Shown: positions 16,906-25,009, numbered from the stretch's first letter. The stretch is 64,000 nt of DNA from Streptomyces sp. NRRL F-2580 (GCF_000720115.1 NZ_JOIR01000001.1:252654-316653), one strand, 5' to 3'. Notes: generated by a model not told the origin, from the sequence alone. Program-made: numbers and translations.

Positions 16906-17105
16906 CGCTACGTGCTCCCCACACGTCTCAGCGTCTGCCAGCCGTCTTGGGCTGGGCATAGGCCGCGATCAATCGCTACGCGCTTCGCTGGTCTCAGCGT
17001 CTGCCGACCGTCTTGGGTCGGACATGGGCCGCCACCGATCACTACGGGCTCCCCGCGTCTCAGCGGCTGTCGCCCGTCCTGGGCTGGGCACAGGCCGTCG
17101 CCCAA
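16906..17105. repeat. three degenerate tandem repeats of about 67 bp
   Basis: Units begin at about 16906 (CGCTACGTGC), 16974 (CGCTACGCGC) and 17040 (CACTACGGGC). Each contains GTCTCAGCG(T/G)CTG(C/T)C followed by CCGTC(T/C)TGGG and a GG(A/C)CA-type end. No frame through them looks like protein. They sit in a 1.2-kb gap between operons. Confidence 0.8.
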
Positions 17106-17160
17106 TCCAGCCTCGCCGGCGTTTGAGGCGCGGGGGTCCGGGGGCGGCGCCCCCCGGCAG
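17104..17160. repeat. half copy of a dispersed intergenic element
   Basis: The sequence beginning AATCCAGCCTCGCCGGCGTT and running into a G/C-rich CGGGGGTCCGGGGGCGGCGCCCC hairpin-like part (quoted here only in pieces) matches the left end of the complete element at 39097-39245. Only one arm is present here. Confidence 0.7.
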
Positions 17161-17288
17161 CGGAGCCCGCAGGCTGTCCACGGGCCGGTCAGAGATCACG
17201 GCGCGGAGCCCGCAGGCTGTCCACGGGCCGGTCATGGCTCAGGGCGCGGAGCCGCAGGCTGTCCACGGGCCGGTCAGAGATCACGGCG
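17161..17288. repeat. three tandem repeats of 42-43 bp
   Basis: Units at 17161-17203, 17204-17246 and 17247-17288. All contain CCGCAGGCTGTCCACGGGCC followed by GGTCA; units 1 and 3 end AGAGATCACGGCG, unit 2 ends TGGCTCAGGGCG, and unit 3 lacks one base. They end about 110 bp before the next gene start. Confidence 0.9.
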
Positions 17289-17401
17289 TGGTGTGCCGGT
17301 GTGTCAGAGCGTGCCAGAAGGGTGGTCCCCGGCGGGGTTTCTGACGTACCGTCATATCCGCCTGAGCCGCCCCCCGAAGCCCGCCGTCCAGGAGGTCCGC
17401 C

Positions 17402-18535
17402 ATGTCCGTCGACCGGCCCGTCGCCCTCGACGAGTACCCCATCCACCAGGCCCCCTTGTCGATGAAGCACCTCGTCAGCGGCGACCGCAACGCCTACGAC
17501 CGCTGCATCTTCCACGTCTTCGACCACGCGGGCCGCGCCGTCCTCATCCTCGGGCTCGGCGTCTACCCCAACGCCGGGGTCATCGACGCCTACGCCACCC
17601 TCCGCATCGGCGACGAGCTCCTCGCCGTCCGGGCCTCCGACGCCCTCACCGACGATCGGATGAGTCTGTCCGTGGGGCCCCTGTCCATCACCGTCGACGT
17701 TCCGCTCAAGCGGCTCACGCTCCGCTGCACGGCGGACCCGGAAGATCCGGACGGGCTCTCGTACGACGTCACCTGGACCGCGGAGTTCCCCGCCGTCTGG
17801 GAACCCCACCACATCCAGCGGCGCGGCGACCGCCTCATGCTCGAGGGGCGCCGCTTCGTCCAGGCCGGCGGCGTGAGCGGGGTCATCCGGGCGAAGGGGG
17901 AGGAGTTCGTCCTCACGCCGGGGGAGTGGACCGGTACCCGTGACCGGAGTTGGGGGGTGCGGCCGATCCCCGGTGAGGAGGGTGGCCGCGCCGGCGATGA
18001 GCACCGGCCCGAGGGGTTTCACTGGCTCTGGATACCGGTCCGCTTCGAGGACCGGTTCGTGATGGTCATCGCCCAGGAGGACGCCGACGGGCACCGCACC
18101 CTCAACGAAGCCGTGCAGGTCTTCCCCGAGGGCAGCGGCCGCCATGACGTCCAGCTCGGCTGGCCGCACACCGAGATCGGATACCGGCCGGGCAGTCGGC
18201 ACCCCGAGAGGGCGGTCGTCCACCTCAGCGATCCGTCCCGCAAGCCCCTCGAACTCGGTGTGGAGATCCTCAACAGTTCGCCGCTGGCCGTCGGCGCCGG
18301 CTACCCGCCCGCCGGCGACTGGCAGCACGGCACCTGGCAGGGCCGCGGCTGGACCGACCGCCGGGTCTACGACCTGTCCGACCCCGCGGCCCACCCGATG
18401 GCCGCCTTCGGGGTCACCGACCACTCGGCCCGCTTCACCCTCGACGGGCAGACCGGGCACGGCATCTTCGAGCACGGCAGCTTCGGGCGCCACGACCCGA
18501 GCGGTTTCGCCGACTACTCCTCCGTCGCCCAGTAG
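17402..18535 (+). CDS. conserved protein of unknown function, lipocalin/CrtC-like beta fold suspected
   Basis: A 377-residue soluble protein, no signal peptide or membrane helix. It is beta-rich throughout, with paired segments such as RAVLILGLGVYPNAGVIDAY, LSYDVTWTAEFPAVWEPHH and FHWLWIPVRFEDRFVMVIAQ; this resembles the repeated beta-sandwich pattern of hydroxyneurosporene synthase/AttH-type proteins, but I cannot name the family with certainty. A CCAGGAGG box precedes the ATG. It is 14 bp before a phosphotransferase gene, an arrangement that suggests a common pathway acting on a lipid or steroid-like substrate (inference). Confidence 0.7.
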   Translation: MSVDRPVALDEYPIHQAPLSMKHLVSGDRNAYDRCIFHVFDHAGRAVLILGLGVYPNAGVIDAYATLRIGDELLAVRASDALTDDRMSLSVGPLSITVDVPLKRLTLRCTADPEDPDGLSYDVTWTAEFPAVWEPHHIQRRGDRLMLEGRRFVQAGGVSGVIRAKGEEFVLTPGEWTGTRDRSWGVRPIPGEEGGRAGDEHRPEGFHWLWIPVRFEDRFVMVIAQEDADGHRTLNEAVQVFPEGSGRHDVQLGWPHTEIGYRPGSRHPERAVVHLSDPSRKPLELGVEILNSSPLAVGAGYPPAGDWQHGTWQGRGWTDRRVYDLSDPAAHPMAAFGVTDHSARFTLDGQTGHGIFEHGSFGRHDPSGFADYSSVAQ

Positions 18536-18549
18536 AAAGGGGACCGACC

Positions 18550-19641
18550 ATGGCCGACGCACCACGTCCGCGTACCTCCACCCGGGAGCCCGAGGAGCTC
18601 GGGCGGCGCCTCGCCGCCTGGCTGGACGCCAGGCTCCCCGGCGCGAAGGTCACCGGCGTCTCCGTCCCCGGGTCCAACGGGATGTCCAGCGAGACCCTGC
18701 TGTTCGACGTAGAGCACCCCGACACCCCCCTGCGTGCCTGCGCGTTGAGGCTCGCCGCCGACCCGGCCGCCTACACCGTCTTCCCGACGTACGACATGCC
18801 GCGCCAGCACCGGGTGATGCGTCTGGTCGCCGAGCACACGGACCTGCCCGTCCCGCGGGTGCAGTGGCTGGAGGAGGACCCGGGGCCGCTGGGGGCGCCG
18901 TTCTTCGTGATGGCCCGCGCCGAGGGCCGCGTCCCGCCCGATGTGATGCCTTACACCTACGAGGGCAACTGGCTGCACGCCGCCACCGATGCCGAGCGCG
19001 CCGCGCTGCAGGAGGCGACCATCTCGCTGCTGGCCCGCCTGCACGACCAGTTCCCGGCCAAGGAGGCCGAGTTCCTCCTCCCCGAAGGCGAGGGCACCCC
19101 CCTGCGGCGGCACGTGGACGCCCAACGCGCGTACTACGCCTGGGTGGTGGCCGGACTCGCCCCCTCCCCGCTCATCGAGCGGGCGTTCGCCCGCCTGGAG
19201 GAGCTGTGGCCGGCGGACGAGGGCCCCGCGGTCCTCAACTGGGGCGACGCCCGCATCGGCAACGTCATCTACGACGGCTTCACGCCGGTGGCCGTACTGG
19301 ACTGGGAGATGGCCGCCTACGCGCCCCGCGAGGTGGACCTGGGCTGGAGCGTCTACCTCCACCGCTTCTTCCAGGACCTGACGGTGAGCTTCGGACAGCC
19401 CGGCCTGCCGGACTTCCTGCGCCGCGCGGACCTGGAGCGCCGGTACACCGAACTCACCGGGCACACCCCGCGGGACATGGAGTTCCACACTCTCTACGCC
19501 GCCCTGCGGCACGCCATCGTGATGCTGCGCATCGCCTACCGGCAGGCGCACTTCGGGGAGGTCGAGATCCCGGCGGACCCGGACAGCCTGATCCTGCACC
19601 ACGCCAGCCTGGCCGCCATGGTGCAGGGAACGTACTGGTAG
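18550..19641 (+). CDS. APH-type phosphotransferase (ACAD10/11-like)
   Basis: A 363-residue kinase-fold protein of the aminoglycoside phosphotransferase/choline kinase superfamily. The catalytic loop is LNWGDARIGNVIYD (D in the HxD position, N following) and the metal motif is VAVLDWEMAAYAPREVDLGW. The N-terminal lobe has FPTYDMPRQHRVMRLVAEHTDLPVPR-type strand/helix residues. ACAD10/11-like members phosphorylate hydroxyacyl-CoA intermediates for lipid catabolism in other organisms; that role here is only suggested by similarity and by the co-transcribed unknown protein 14 bp upstream. Antibiotic resistance is unlikely. Confidence 0.82.
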   Translation: MADAPRPRTSTREPEELGRRLAAWLDARLPGAKVTGVSVPGSNGMSSETLLFDVEHPDTPLRACALRLAADPAAYTVFPTYDMPRQHRVMRLVAEHTDLPVPRVQWLEEDPGPLGAPFFVMARAEGRVPPDVMPYTYEGNWLHAATDAERAALQEATISLLARLHDQFPAKEAEFLLPEGEGTPLRRHVDAQRAYYAWVVAGLAPSPLIERAFARLEELWPADEGPAVLNWGDARIGNVIYDGFTPVAVLDWEMAAYAPREVDLGWSVYLHRFFQDLTVSFGQPGLPDFLRRADLERRYTELTGHTPRDMEFHTLYAALRHAIVMLRIAYRQAHFGEVEIPADPDSLILHHASLAAMVQGTYW

Positions 19642-19666
19642 GGACGCCGGGACGCCCGGGCGGTCG

Positions 19667-20143
19667 TCAGGCCGCCTGGGCGTGCTGCTGCCGCGTCTGC
19701 GCCTGCGGGCGGGGGAGCACCGGGCTCACCACGCGGACCGGACGCGAGCCCGGGCCACCCACGTGCGAGAAGGGCTGCGTCCGCCAGTCCAGGCCCTGGG
19801 GCAGGGTCGTCGACAGGACGACGGCACCGGGGGCCTCCACCGGCTGGATCATGCCGACGCTGGGCAGCGCGTCCGTGGCCGGCCGCCCGGTGCCCGCGCA
19901 CACCGTGAGTCCGAAGGGGTTCCACGGGGTCAGGCAGAGCGCGTGCTGAGGCAGGTACTCCTCGTCCGCGACGAGGGCGATCGACTGGCCGCAGTCGGGG
20001 CAGATCGCGTGGTGGATCTCGAATCCGTCGAGGTCGTCGGGGTATTCGGCGTATTCGGCGTCCACCGAGTACGTGCCGTCCCCGGAATCGAGCGGTTCGA
20101 GGGGCTCCGGTTCGGTGCGACCGGCGCGCTTGGTGTTCAGCAT
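19667..20143 (-). CDS. conserved hypothetical protein with CxxC motif
   Basis: A 158-residue protein starting MLNTKRAGRTEPEPL; ATG 20143 is preferred because AAGGGGGAG lies 8 bases upstream, while the frame extends 30 codons further without a better signal. After an acidic Asp/Tyr/Glu-rich segment (residues about 20-40) comes ICPDCGQSIALVADEEYLPQ, a half zinc-ribbon, then NPFGLTVCAGTGRPA and a Pro/Gln-rich tail. No membrane segment. Family unknown to me; it is convergent with the phosphotransferase gene, 25 bp from it. Confidence 0.65.
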   Translation of the reverse strand: MLNTKRAGRTEPEPLEPLDSGDGTYSVDAEYAEYPDDLDGFEIHHAICPDCGQSIALVADEEYLPQHALCLTPWNPFGLTVCAGTGRPATDALPSVGMIQPVEAPGAVVLSTTLPQGLDWRTQPFSHVGGPGSRPVRVVSPVLPRPQAQTRQQHAQAA

Positions 20144-20295
20144 GGATGTACTCCCCCTTGGGTGGGCCGGGCGGGCAGGTTCTGCGGCCTCGGCCACAGC
20201 AAGCAATTCCCGTCGAGCGTCACGAGTAACCACAACAGACCGGCCGGGGCCTGCATACCCCTGTGGCCTTCGTCACATGCCTGGCGCAGATGCCT

Positions 20296-20316
20296 CCAGT
20301 GGGCGGACACCACTGG
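20296..20316. promoter_or_regulatory. inverted repeat upstream of the AsnC-type gene
   Basis: CCAGTGG-N7-CCACTGG, 36 bp before the start of the Lrp/AsnC regulator. The symmetry and position fit autoregulation, which is common in this family; binding is not shown by the sequence. Confidence 0.4.
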
Positions 20317-20351
20317 GCCTGGAGTGCCCTTGGGCCTTAAGTTGAGCGGCT

Positions 20352-20801
20352 ATGAGCGCAATGGAGGAGCTGGACCGCCAGATCGTGGATCTGCTCGTAC
20401 GGGACGGGCGGATGAGCTACACGGATCTGGGCAAGGCCACGGGACTGTCCACGTCGGCAGTCCATCAGCGAGTACGCCGTCTGGAACAGCGAGGGGTGAT
20501 CCGCGGGTACGCGGCGGTCGTCGACCCGGAGGCCGTCGGCCTGCCGCTGACGGCGTTCATCTCGGTCAAGCCCTTCGACCCGAGTGCCCCGGACGACATC
20601 GCGGACCGGCTGGCCGGGGTCCCCGAGATCGAGGCCTGCCACAGCGTCGCCGGCGACGAGAACTACATCCTCAAGGTGCGCGTCGCCACCCCCCTGGAGC
20701 TCGAGGACCTCTTGGGCCGCCTGCGCGCCCTCGCCCACGTCTCGACGCGTACGACGGTCGTCCTCTCGACCCCCTACGAGGCCCGCCCGCCCCGCGTGTA
20801 G
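20352..20801 (+). CDS. Lrp/AsnC-family transcriptional regulator
   Basis: A 149-residue regulator. The N-terminal helix-turn-helix (EELDRQIVDLLVRDGRMSY, then TDLGKATGLSTSAVHQRVRR) is followed by a beta linker (GVIRGYAAVVDPEAVGLPL) and the RAM ligand/oligomerisation domain (CHSVAGDENYILKVRV... LEDLLGRLRALAHVSTRTTVVLS). The family senses amino acids and forms dimers to octamers. Either ATG 20352 or the ATG three codons later is possible. The next gene downstream (57 bp) is an amidohydrolase on the same strand. Confidence 0.92.
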   Translation: MSAMEELDRQIVDLLVRDGRMSYTDLGKATGLSTSAVHQRVRRLEQRGVIRGYAAVVDPEAVGLPLTAFISVKPFDPSAPDDIADRLAGVPEIEACHSVAGDENYILKVRVATPLELEDLLGRLRALAHVSTRTTVVLSTPYEARPPRV

Positions 20802-20858
20802 GCCCTGCGGGGGACCCGGCGTTCGGACGGGGCGGGGCGACGCGGGACACTGGTCGGC

Positions 20859-22487
20859 ATGACTGACCGCACCGCCCTCTCCGCCGACGCCGCCGGAGCA
20901 CCGACCAGGACCGTCCTCCTCCGCGGGGGCGAGGTCCACAGCCCCGCCGACCCCTTCGCCACCGCGATGGTCGTCGAGCGCGGCCACATCGCCTGGGTCG
21001 GTTCCGAGGGGGCGGCCGACGCCTTCGCGCAGGGCGTGGACGAGGTCGTCGACCTCGGCGGCGCGCTCGTCACGCCCGCCTTCACCGACGCCCACGTCCA
21101 CACCACCTCCGCGGGTCTGGCCCTCACCGGGCTGGACCTCAGCGGAGCGCGCTCCCTGACGGCCGCGCTGGACCTGGTACGCGCGTACGCCGCGAGCCGT
21201 CCGGCCGACCGGGTGCTCCTCGGGCACGGCTGGGACGCCGCCCGCTGGCCCGAGCGCCGGGCGCCGCGCCGGGCCGAGCTCGACGAGGCCGCGGGCGGCC
21301 GCCCGCTCTACCTGAGCCGCATCGACGTGCACTCGGCCGTGGTCACCACGGCCCTGCTCGACCTCGTCCCGGGCGTGCGGCCCGCCGGCGACCAGCCGCT
21401 GACCGCCGACGACCACCACGCCGTACGGCGGGCGGCCCTGGCCGCCGTCACCCCGGCCCAGCGCGCCGAGGCCCAGCGGGCCGCCCTCGACCAGGCCGCC
21501 TCCCTCGGCATCGGCTCCCTGCACGAGTGCGGCGGGCCCGACATCTCCTCCGCCGAGGACTTCACCGGCCTGCTCGCCCTGGCCGCCGAGCGGCCCGGCC
21601 CGCGCGTCTTCGGGTACTGGGCCGACCGGGACCTGGAGCTGGCCAGGGCGCTCGGGGCCGTCGGGGCCGCCGGCGACCTCTTCGTCGACGGCGCCCTCGG
21701 CTCACACACCGCCTGCCTGCACGCCCCGTACGCCGACGCCGCGCACACCGGTACGGAGTACCTGGACGCGGTCGCGGTCGCCGAGCACGTGACGGCCTGT
21801 ACCGAGGAGGGCCTCCAGGCCGGTTTCCACGCCATCGGGGACGCCGCGATCACCGCCGTGGTCGAGGGCGTCCGGGCGGCCGCCGAGAAGGTCGGCCTGG
21901 CCCGGGTGCGCGCCGCCCGGCACCGGGTGGAGCACGCCGAGATGATGACCCCCGCCGCCATCGCCGCCTTCGCGGAGCTGGGGCTCACCGCCTCGGTGCA
22001 GCCCGCCTTCGACGCGGCCTGGGGCGGCGAGGACGGGATGTACGCCGACCGGCTCGGAGCCGAGCGCGCCCGCACCCTCAACCCGTACGCGGCCATGCTC
22101 AAGGCCGGTGTCCCGCTGGCCTTCGGCTCGGACGCGCCGGTCACCCCGCTCGACCCGTGGGGCACGGTCCGCGCGGCCGCCTTCCACCGGACCCCCGGGC
22201 ACCGCGTCTCCGTACGGGCCGCCTTCACCGCCCACACCAGGGGCGGCTGGCGGGCGCTGGGCCGCGACGACGCGGGGATCCTCGTACCGGGCGCCCCGGC
22301 CGACTACGCGGTCTGGCAGACCGGCGAACTGGTGGTCCAGGCCCCCGACGACCGGGTCGCCCGCTGGTCCACCGACCCCCGTTCCGGCACCCCCGGACTG
22401 CCCGATCTGACCCCCGGATCCGAACTGCCGGTGTGCCTCGCCACCGTCGTCGGCGGGCGGGAGGTCTTCGTACGCCCACAGGGGTGA
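20859..22487 (+). CDS. YtcJ/AepA-type amidohydrolase
   Basis: A 542-residue metal-dependent hydrolase. After an N-terminal beta domain the metal motif FTDAHVHTTSAG appears near residue 75, followed by GHGWDAARWPERRAPRR (a hallmark of the YtcJ-like group), LHECGGPDISS, GFHAIGDAAI, RHRVEHAEMM and FGSDAPVTPLDPW near the C-terminus. These match the histidines and aspartate of the amidohydrolase TIM barrel. Substrate unknown; the 'exoenzyme regulatory protein' label given to homologues is historical. Its 3' end is followed by a 330-bp non-coding region. Confidence 0.88.
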   Translation: MTDRTALSADAAGAPTRTVLLRGGEVHSPADPFATAMVVERGHIAWVGSEGAADAFAQGVDEVVDLGGALVTPAFTDAHVHTTSAGLALTGLDLSGARSLTAALDLVRAYAASRPADRVLLGHGWDAARWPERRAPRRAELDEAAGGRPLYLSRIDVHSAVVTTALLDLVPGVRPAGDQPLTADDHHAVRRAALAAVTPAQRAEAQRAALDQAASLGIGSLHECGGPDISSAEDFTGLLALAAERPGPRVFGYWADRDLELARALGAVGAAGDLFVDGALGSHTACLHAPYADAAHTGTEYLDAVAVAEHVTACTEEGLQAGFHAIGDAAITAVVEGVRAAAEKVGLARVRAARHRVEHAEMMTPAAIAAFAELGLTASVQPAFDAAWGGEDGMYADRLGAERARTLNPYAAMLKAGVPLAFGSDAPVTPLDPWGTVRAAAFHRTPGHRVSVRAAFTAHTRGGWRALGRDDAGILVPGAPADYAVWQTGELVVQAPDDRVARWSTDPRSGTPGLPDLTPGSELPVCLATVVGGREVFVRPQG

Positions 22488-22816
22488 TCCGTTGTGCCTC
22501 GGTTCGGTACCGGCGGTCGGACCCGGATAGGTTCGGCCGGGTCCACCACAGGACGTCCGTGCCGGACGGATCCGTCTGCTCAGCGCGCCCGCGCCTCGGG
22601 GGCGAGGGGAGGTTCCGCCGGTGGGGGCACCCCCAGTGGTAGTTGGGGGAGGGTGGCCCCGGGTCGGGGCCCGGCGGTCCAGTAGACAACGGTCACGGCG
22701 GCCCGCAGCCAGCGGGCGTCTGACCGGCCCGAAGGACCGCGGGCCCCGATCACTGTTCTAAAGTCATCCTCTGCGACCAGACGTACAGGACGTGCAAGAG
22801 CACAAAAGGGGACTCA
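22488..22816. other. 329-bp intergenic region ahead of ppm
   Basis: No credible gene. It contains the partial dispersed element listed at 22620-22680 and, near 22757, a TGTTCTAAAGTCATCC stretch that may belong to the promoter of the next gene. Confidence 0.5.
22620..22680. repeat. part of a dispersed intergenic element
   Basis: GGTGGGGGCACCCCCAGTGG followed by TAGTTGGGGGAGGGTGGCCC is nearly the reverse complement of the right-hand part of the element at 39097-39245 (GGGGGCACCTCCCAGCGGTA... in that orientation). The terminal arms with the GGCGTTTGAG core are absent here. Confidence 0.65.
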
Positions 22817-23590
22817 GTGAGCGACGGCGGACAGCGGACCTACGGGCCGCTCGGTACGGCCTTGGTGATCATTCCGACCTACAACGAGGCGGAGAACATC
22901 GGGCTGATCGTCGGCCGCGTCCGCGCGGCGGTGCCCGAGGCCCACATCCTGGTCGCCGACGACAACAGCCCCGACGGCACCGGCAAGCTCGCCGACGAGC
23001 TCGCGGTCGGCGACGACCACGTGCACGTGCTGCACCGCAAGGGCAAGGAGGGGCTCGGCGCGGCCTACCTGGCGGGCTTCCTCTGGGCCTTGGACGCCGG
23101 CTACGGAGTGATCGTCGAGATGGACGCCGACGGTTCCCACCAGCCGGAGGAACTGCCCCGCCTGCTCACCGCGCTGGCCGGCGCCGACCTGGTCCTCGGC
23201 TCCCGCTGGGTGGCGGGCGGCCGCGTCGTCAACTGGCCCAAGAGCCGGGAGATCCTCTCGCGCGGCGGTTCGACGTACTCGCGGCTGATGCTGAACGTCC
23301 CGATCCGCGACGTGACCGGCGGCTACCGCGCCTTCCGCCGCGAGACCCTGGAGGGCCTGGGCCTGGACGAGGTGGCCTCCGCGGGCTACTGCTTCCAGGT
23401 CGACCTGGCCCGCAGGGCGGTGCAGAAGGGCTTCCGCGTGGTGGAGGTGCCCATCACGTTCGTCGAGCGGGAGTTCGGCGACAGCAAGATGAGCAAGGAC
23501 ATCGTGGTCGAGGCCCTGTGGCGGGTCACCCAGTGGGGCCTGAAGGCCCAGGCGGCCAGACTGCTGGGCAAGGACGGCGACAAGCAGTGA
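22817..23590 (+). CDS. polyprenol-phosphate mannose synthase (GT2)
   Basis: A 257-residue family-2 glycosyltransferase starting GTG 22817 with AAAAGGGGAC upstream. It has VIIPTYNEAENIGLI, VADDNSPDGTGKLAD, the metal DxD motif in IVEMDADGSHQPEELP, GSRWVAGGRVVNWP and DVTGGYRAFRR, all typical of actinobacterial Ppm1 catalytic domains. It transfers mannose from GDP-mannose to polyprenol phosphate at the inner face of the membrane, feeding protein O-mannosylation (with Pmt) and lipoglycans. The membrane acyltransferase domain found fused in Mycobacterium is absent, as is usual in Streptomyces. Confidence 0.93.
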   Translation: MSDGGQRTYGPLGTALVIIPTYNEAENIGLIVGRVRAAVPEAHILVADDNSPDGTGKLADELAVGDDHVHVLHRKGKEGLGAAYLAGFLWALDAGYGVIVEMDADGSHQPEELPRLLTALAGADLVLGSRWVAGGRVVNWPKSREILSRGGSTYSRLMLNVPIRDVTGGYRAFRRETLEGLGLDEVASAGYCFQVDLARRAVQKGFRVVEVPITFVEREFGDSKMSKDIVVEALWRVTQWGLKAQAARLLGKDGDKQ

Positions 23591-23658
23591 CCCCCTAAGG
23601 GATGTCCGGTACCTCCGGCTGAGGCCGCTTTTACGCGGCCCCAGGCACACTGGGTGGC

Positions 23659-24231
23659 ATGACGACCGGCATTTCCACGGCCCCCCGGCGGCGTTCGCCC
23701 GCCCGAACCTTCCTCCCTCTGGCCATCACGGCCTGGCTGATCCTGGAGATCTGGCTGCTCACCGTGGTCGCGGACGTGGCCGGCGGGCTCGCCGTGGCCG
23801 CGCTGCTGGCGGGTGGCATCGTCCTGGGCGCGCTGGTCATCAAGCGCGCCGGGCGGCGCGCCTTCAAGAACCTGTCGGACACCTTCCAGCAGGCCCAGCA
23901 GGGGCGGCAGCCCGCCCCGCAGGAGCCCGGCCGGGGCAACGGCCTCACCATGCTGGCGGGCCTGCTCCTGATGATGCCGGGGCTGCTCTCCGACGTGGCG
24001 GGCCTGTTCCTCCTGCTCCCGCCCGTCCGGGCCTGGATCGGCCGCCGCGCGGCCCGCTCGCTGGAGCGCAAGATGGCCTCGGCCCCGGCCGGGAGTTTCG
24101 GCGACGCCTTCCAGCAGGCCCGCATCCACTACCCCGACGGCAAGGTCGTGCAGGGCGAGGTCGTCCGCGAGGACCGGCCCGAGGGGCCGGCCGGCCCGGA
24201 CACGGGCCACCGCCCGCCCCTGGCGCCGTAG
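23659..24231 (+). CDS. fxsA: FxsA-family membrane protein
   Basis: A 190-residue protein with about three to four hydrophobic helices between residues 17 and 118, including FLPLAITAWLILEIWLLTVV and the FxsA-type loop LAGLLLMMPGLLSDVAGLFLLLPP, then a polar tail. FxsA of E. coli is a small inner-membrane protein that, when overproduced, blocks F exclusion of phage T7; its normal role is unknown. The tail YHPDGKVVQGEV-like segment (IHYPDGKVVQGEVVRED) is common to actinobacterial members. It lies 68 bp after ppm and ends before a very strong hairpin. Confidence 0.85.
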   Translation: MTTGISTAPRRRSPARTFLPLAITAWLILEIWLLTVVADVAGGLAVAALLAGGIVLGALVIKRAGRRAFKNLSDTFQQAQQGRQPAPQEPGRGNGLTMLAGLLLMMPGLLSDVAGLFLLLPPVRAWIGRRAARSLERKMASAPAGSFGDAFQQARIHYPDGKVVQGEVVREDRPEGPAGPDTGHRPPLAP

Positions 24232-24258
24232 CGCGCAGGAGAGCAGGAGAGCAGGAGA

Positions 24259-24303
24259 AAGCCGAGGGGCCCCGCCACACTGTGTGGCGGGGCCCCTCGG
24301 CTT
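24259..24303. terminator. bidirectional terminator between fxsA and rbpA
   Basis: Perfect 21-bp stem (left arm 24259-24279 beginning AAGCCGAGGGGCC) with a 3-base loop; the right arm ends in CTT. It separates convergent genes and is by far the strongest simple hairpin in this part of the window. Confidence 0.9.
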
Positions 24304-24320
24304 GTGTATCCGTCCGGCTG

Positions 24321-24695
24321 TCAGGCGGACTTGCGGCTGTCCCGCGGATGCACGGCAATGTTCATGGCGCCGGAACGCAGGACTGCAAGCCTTTCGGCCA
24401 GCACTTCCTCCAGCTCCTCGCGGGTGCGTCGCTCCATGAGCATGTCCCAGTGCGTTCGCGCAGGCTTGCCCTTCTTCTCTTCGGGCCCGTCCCCGTCCAC
24501 CAGGAGTGCCATGGCGCCGCACGCCTTGCACTCCCACTCCGGCGGAATTTCTGCCTCAACCGAGAACGGCATCTCAAATCGATGTCCGTTCTGGCATGCG
24601 TACTCCACCGCCTGGCGCGGGGCCAGATCGATGCCGCGGTCCGTCTCGTAGCTGGTAACCACGAGGCGCGTACCGCGGAGAGCTCGCTCACTCAT
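24321..24695 (-). CDS. rbpA: RNA polymerase-binding protein RbpA
   Basis: A 124-residue RbpA, starting MSERALRGTRLVVTSYETDRG with GGGAGG upstream of ATG 24695. The zinc-like domain has YACQNGHRFEMPFS and WECKACGAMALLVDG, followed by the sigma-interaction region RTHWDMLMERRTREELEEVL. RbpA binds RNA polymerase and the housekeeping sigma factor HrdB and stabilises open complexes; it is also linked to rifampicin tolerance. In S. coelicolor it is controlled by SigR under thiol stress, and a matching promoter is visible at 24758-24784. An 11-residue N-terminal extension to 24725 is not favoured. Confidence 0.96.
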   Translation of the reverse strand: MSERALRGTRLVVTSYETDRGIDLAPRQAVEYACQNGHRFEMPFSVEAEIPPEWECKACGAMALLVDGDGPEEKKGKPARTHWDMLMERRTREELEEVLAERLAVLRSGAMNIAVHPRDSRKSA

Positions 24696-24757
24696 GAATC
24701 GTGCCTCCCGGGCTTTGTCGCCCACAGGACAGGTGTCGCTGTCGTCGTCATCCGGTC

Positions 24758-24784
24758 AACGTCCGGTCGGCGGTATAGATTCCC
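24758..24784 (-). promoter_or_regulatory. SigR-type promoter of rbpA (GGGAAT-N18-GTT)
   Basis: On the minus strand GGGAAT (24784-24779) is followed after exactly 18 bases by GTT (24760-24758), the consensus of SigR-dependent disulfide-stress promoters. Transcription would start near 24750, giving a leader of about 55 bases before the rbpA start. Confidence 0.85.
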
Positions 24785-25009
24785 GCTCCGGGTCGTGCGT
24801 CGCCCGTCGTGCCGCCCCTTGTTGTACCCACCAATGCCCGTTTTGTCACATCTGGCAGCAGATGTCACCCAACGTCCACGCTTCTCGAGCGCGCAGTAAC
24901 GGTCCGCCTGGCAGGCCAAAGGCGTACACTACCGGCCCTTTGCTTCAACGTCTAAATTCGTTCGGAATTCGTTCGCGGATCCGGGCCGGGCGCAGTCGCG
25001 GACCCGCTC

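Noticed and set aside
16400..17300. Repeats considered as a CRISPR array
   Set aside because: The repeats are contiguous tandem units without unique spacers of constant length and there are no cas genes.
18550..19641. Aminoglycoside resistance gene
   Set aside because: The kinase fold is of the ACAD10/11-like branch and is coupled to a non-resistance gene; no resistance context is present.
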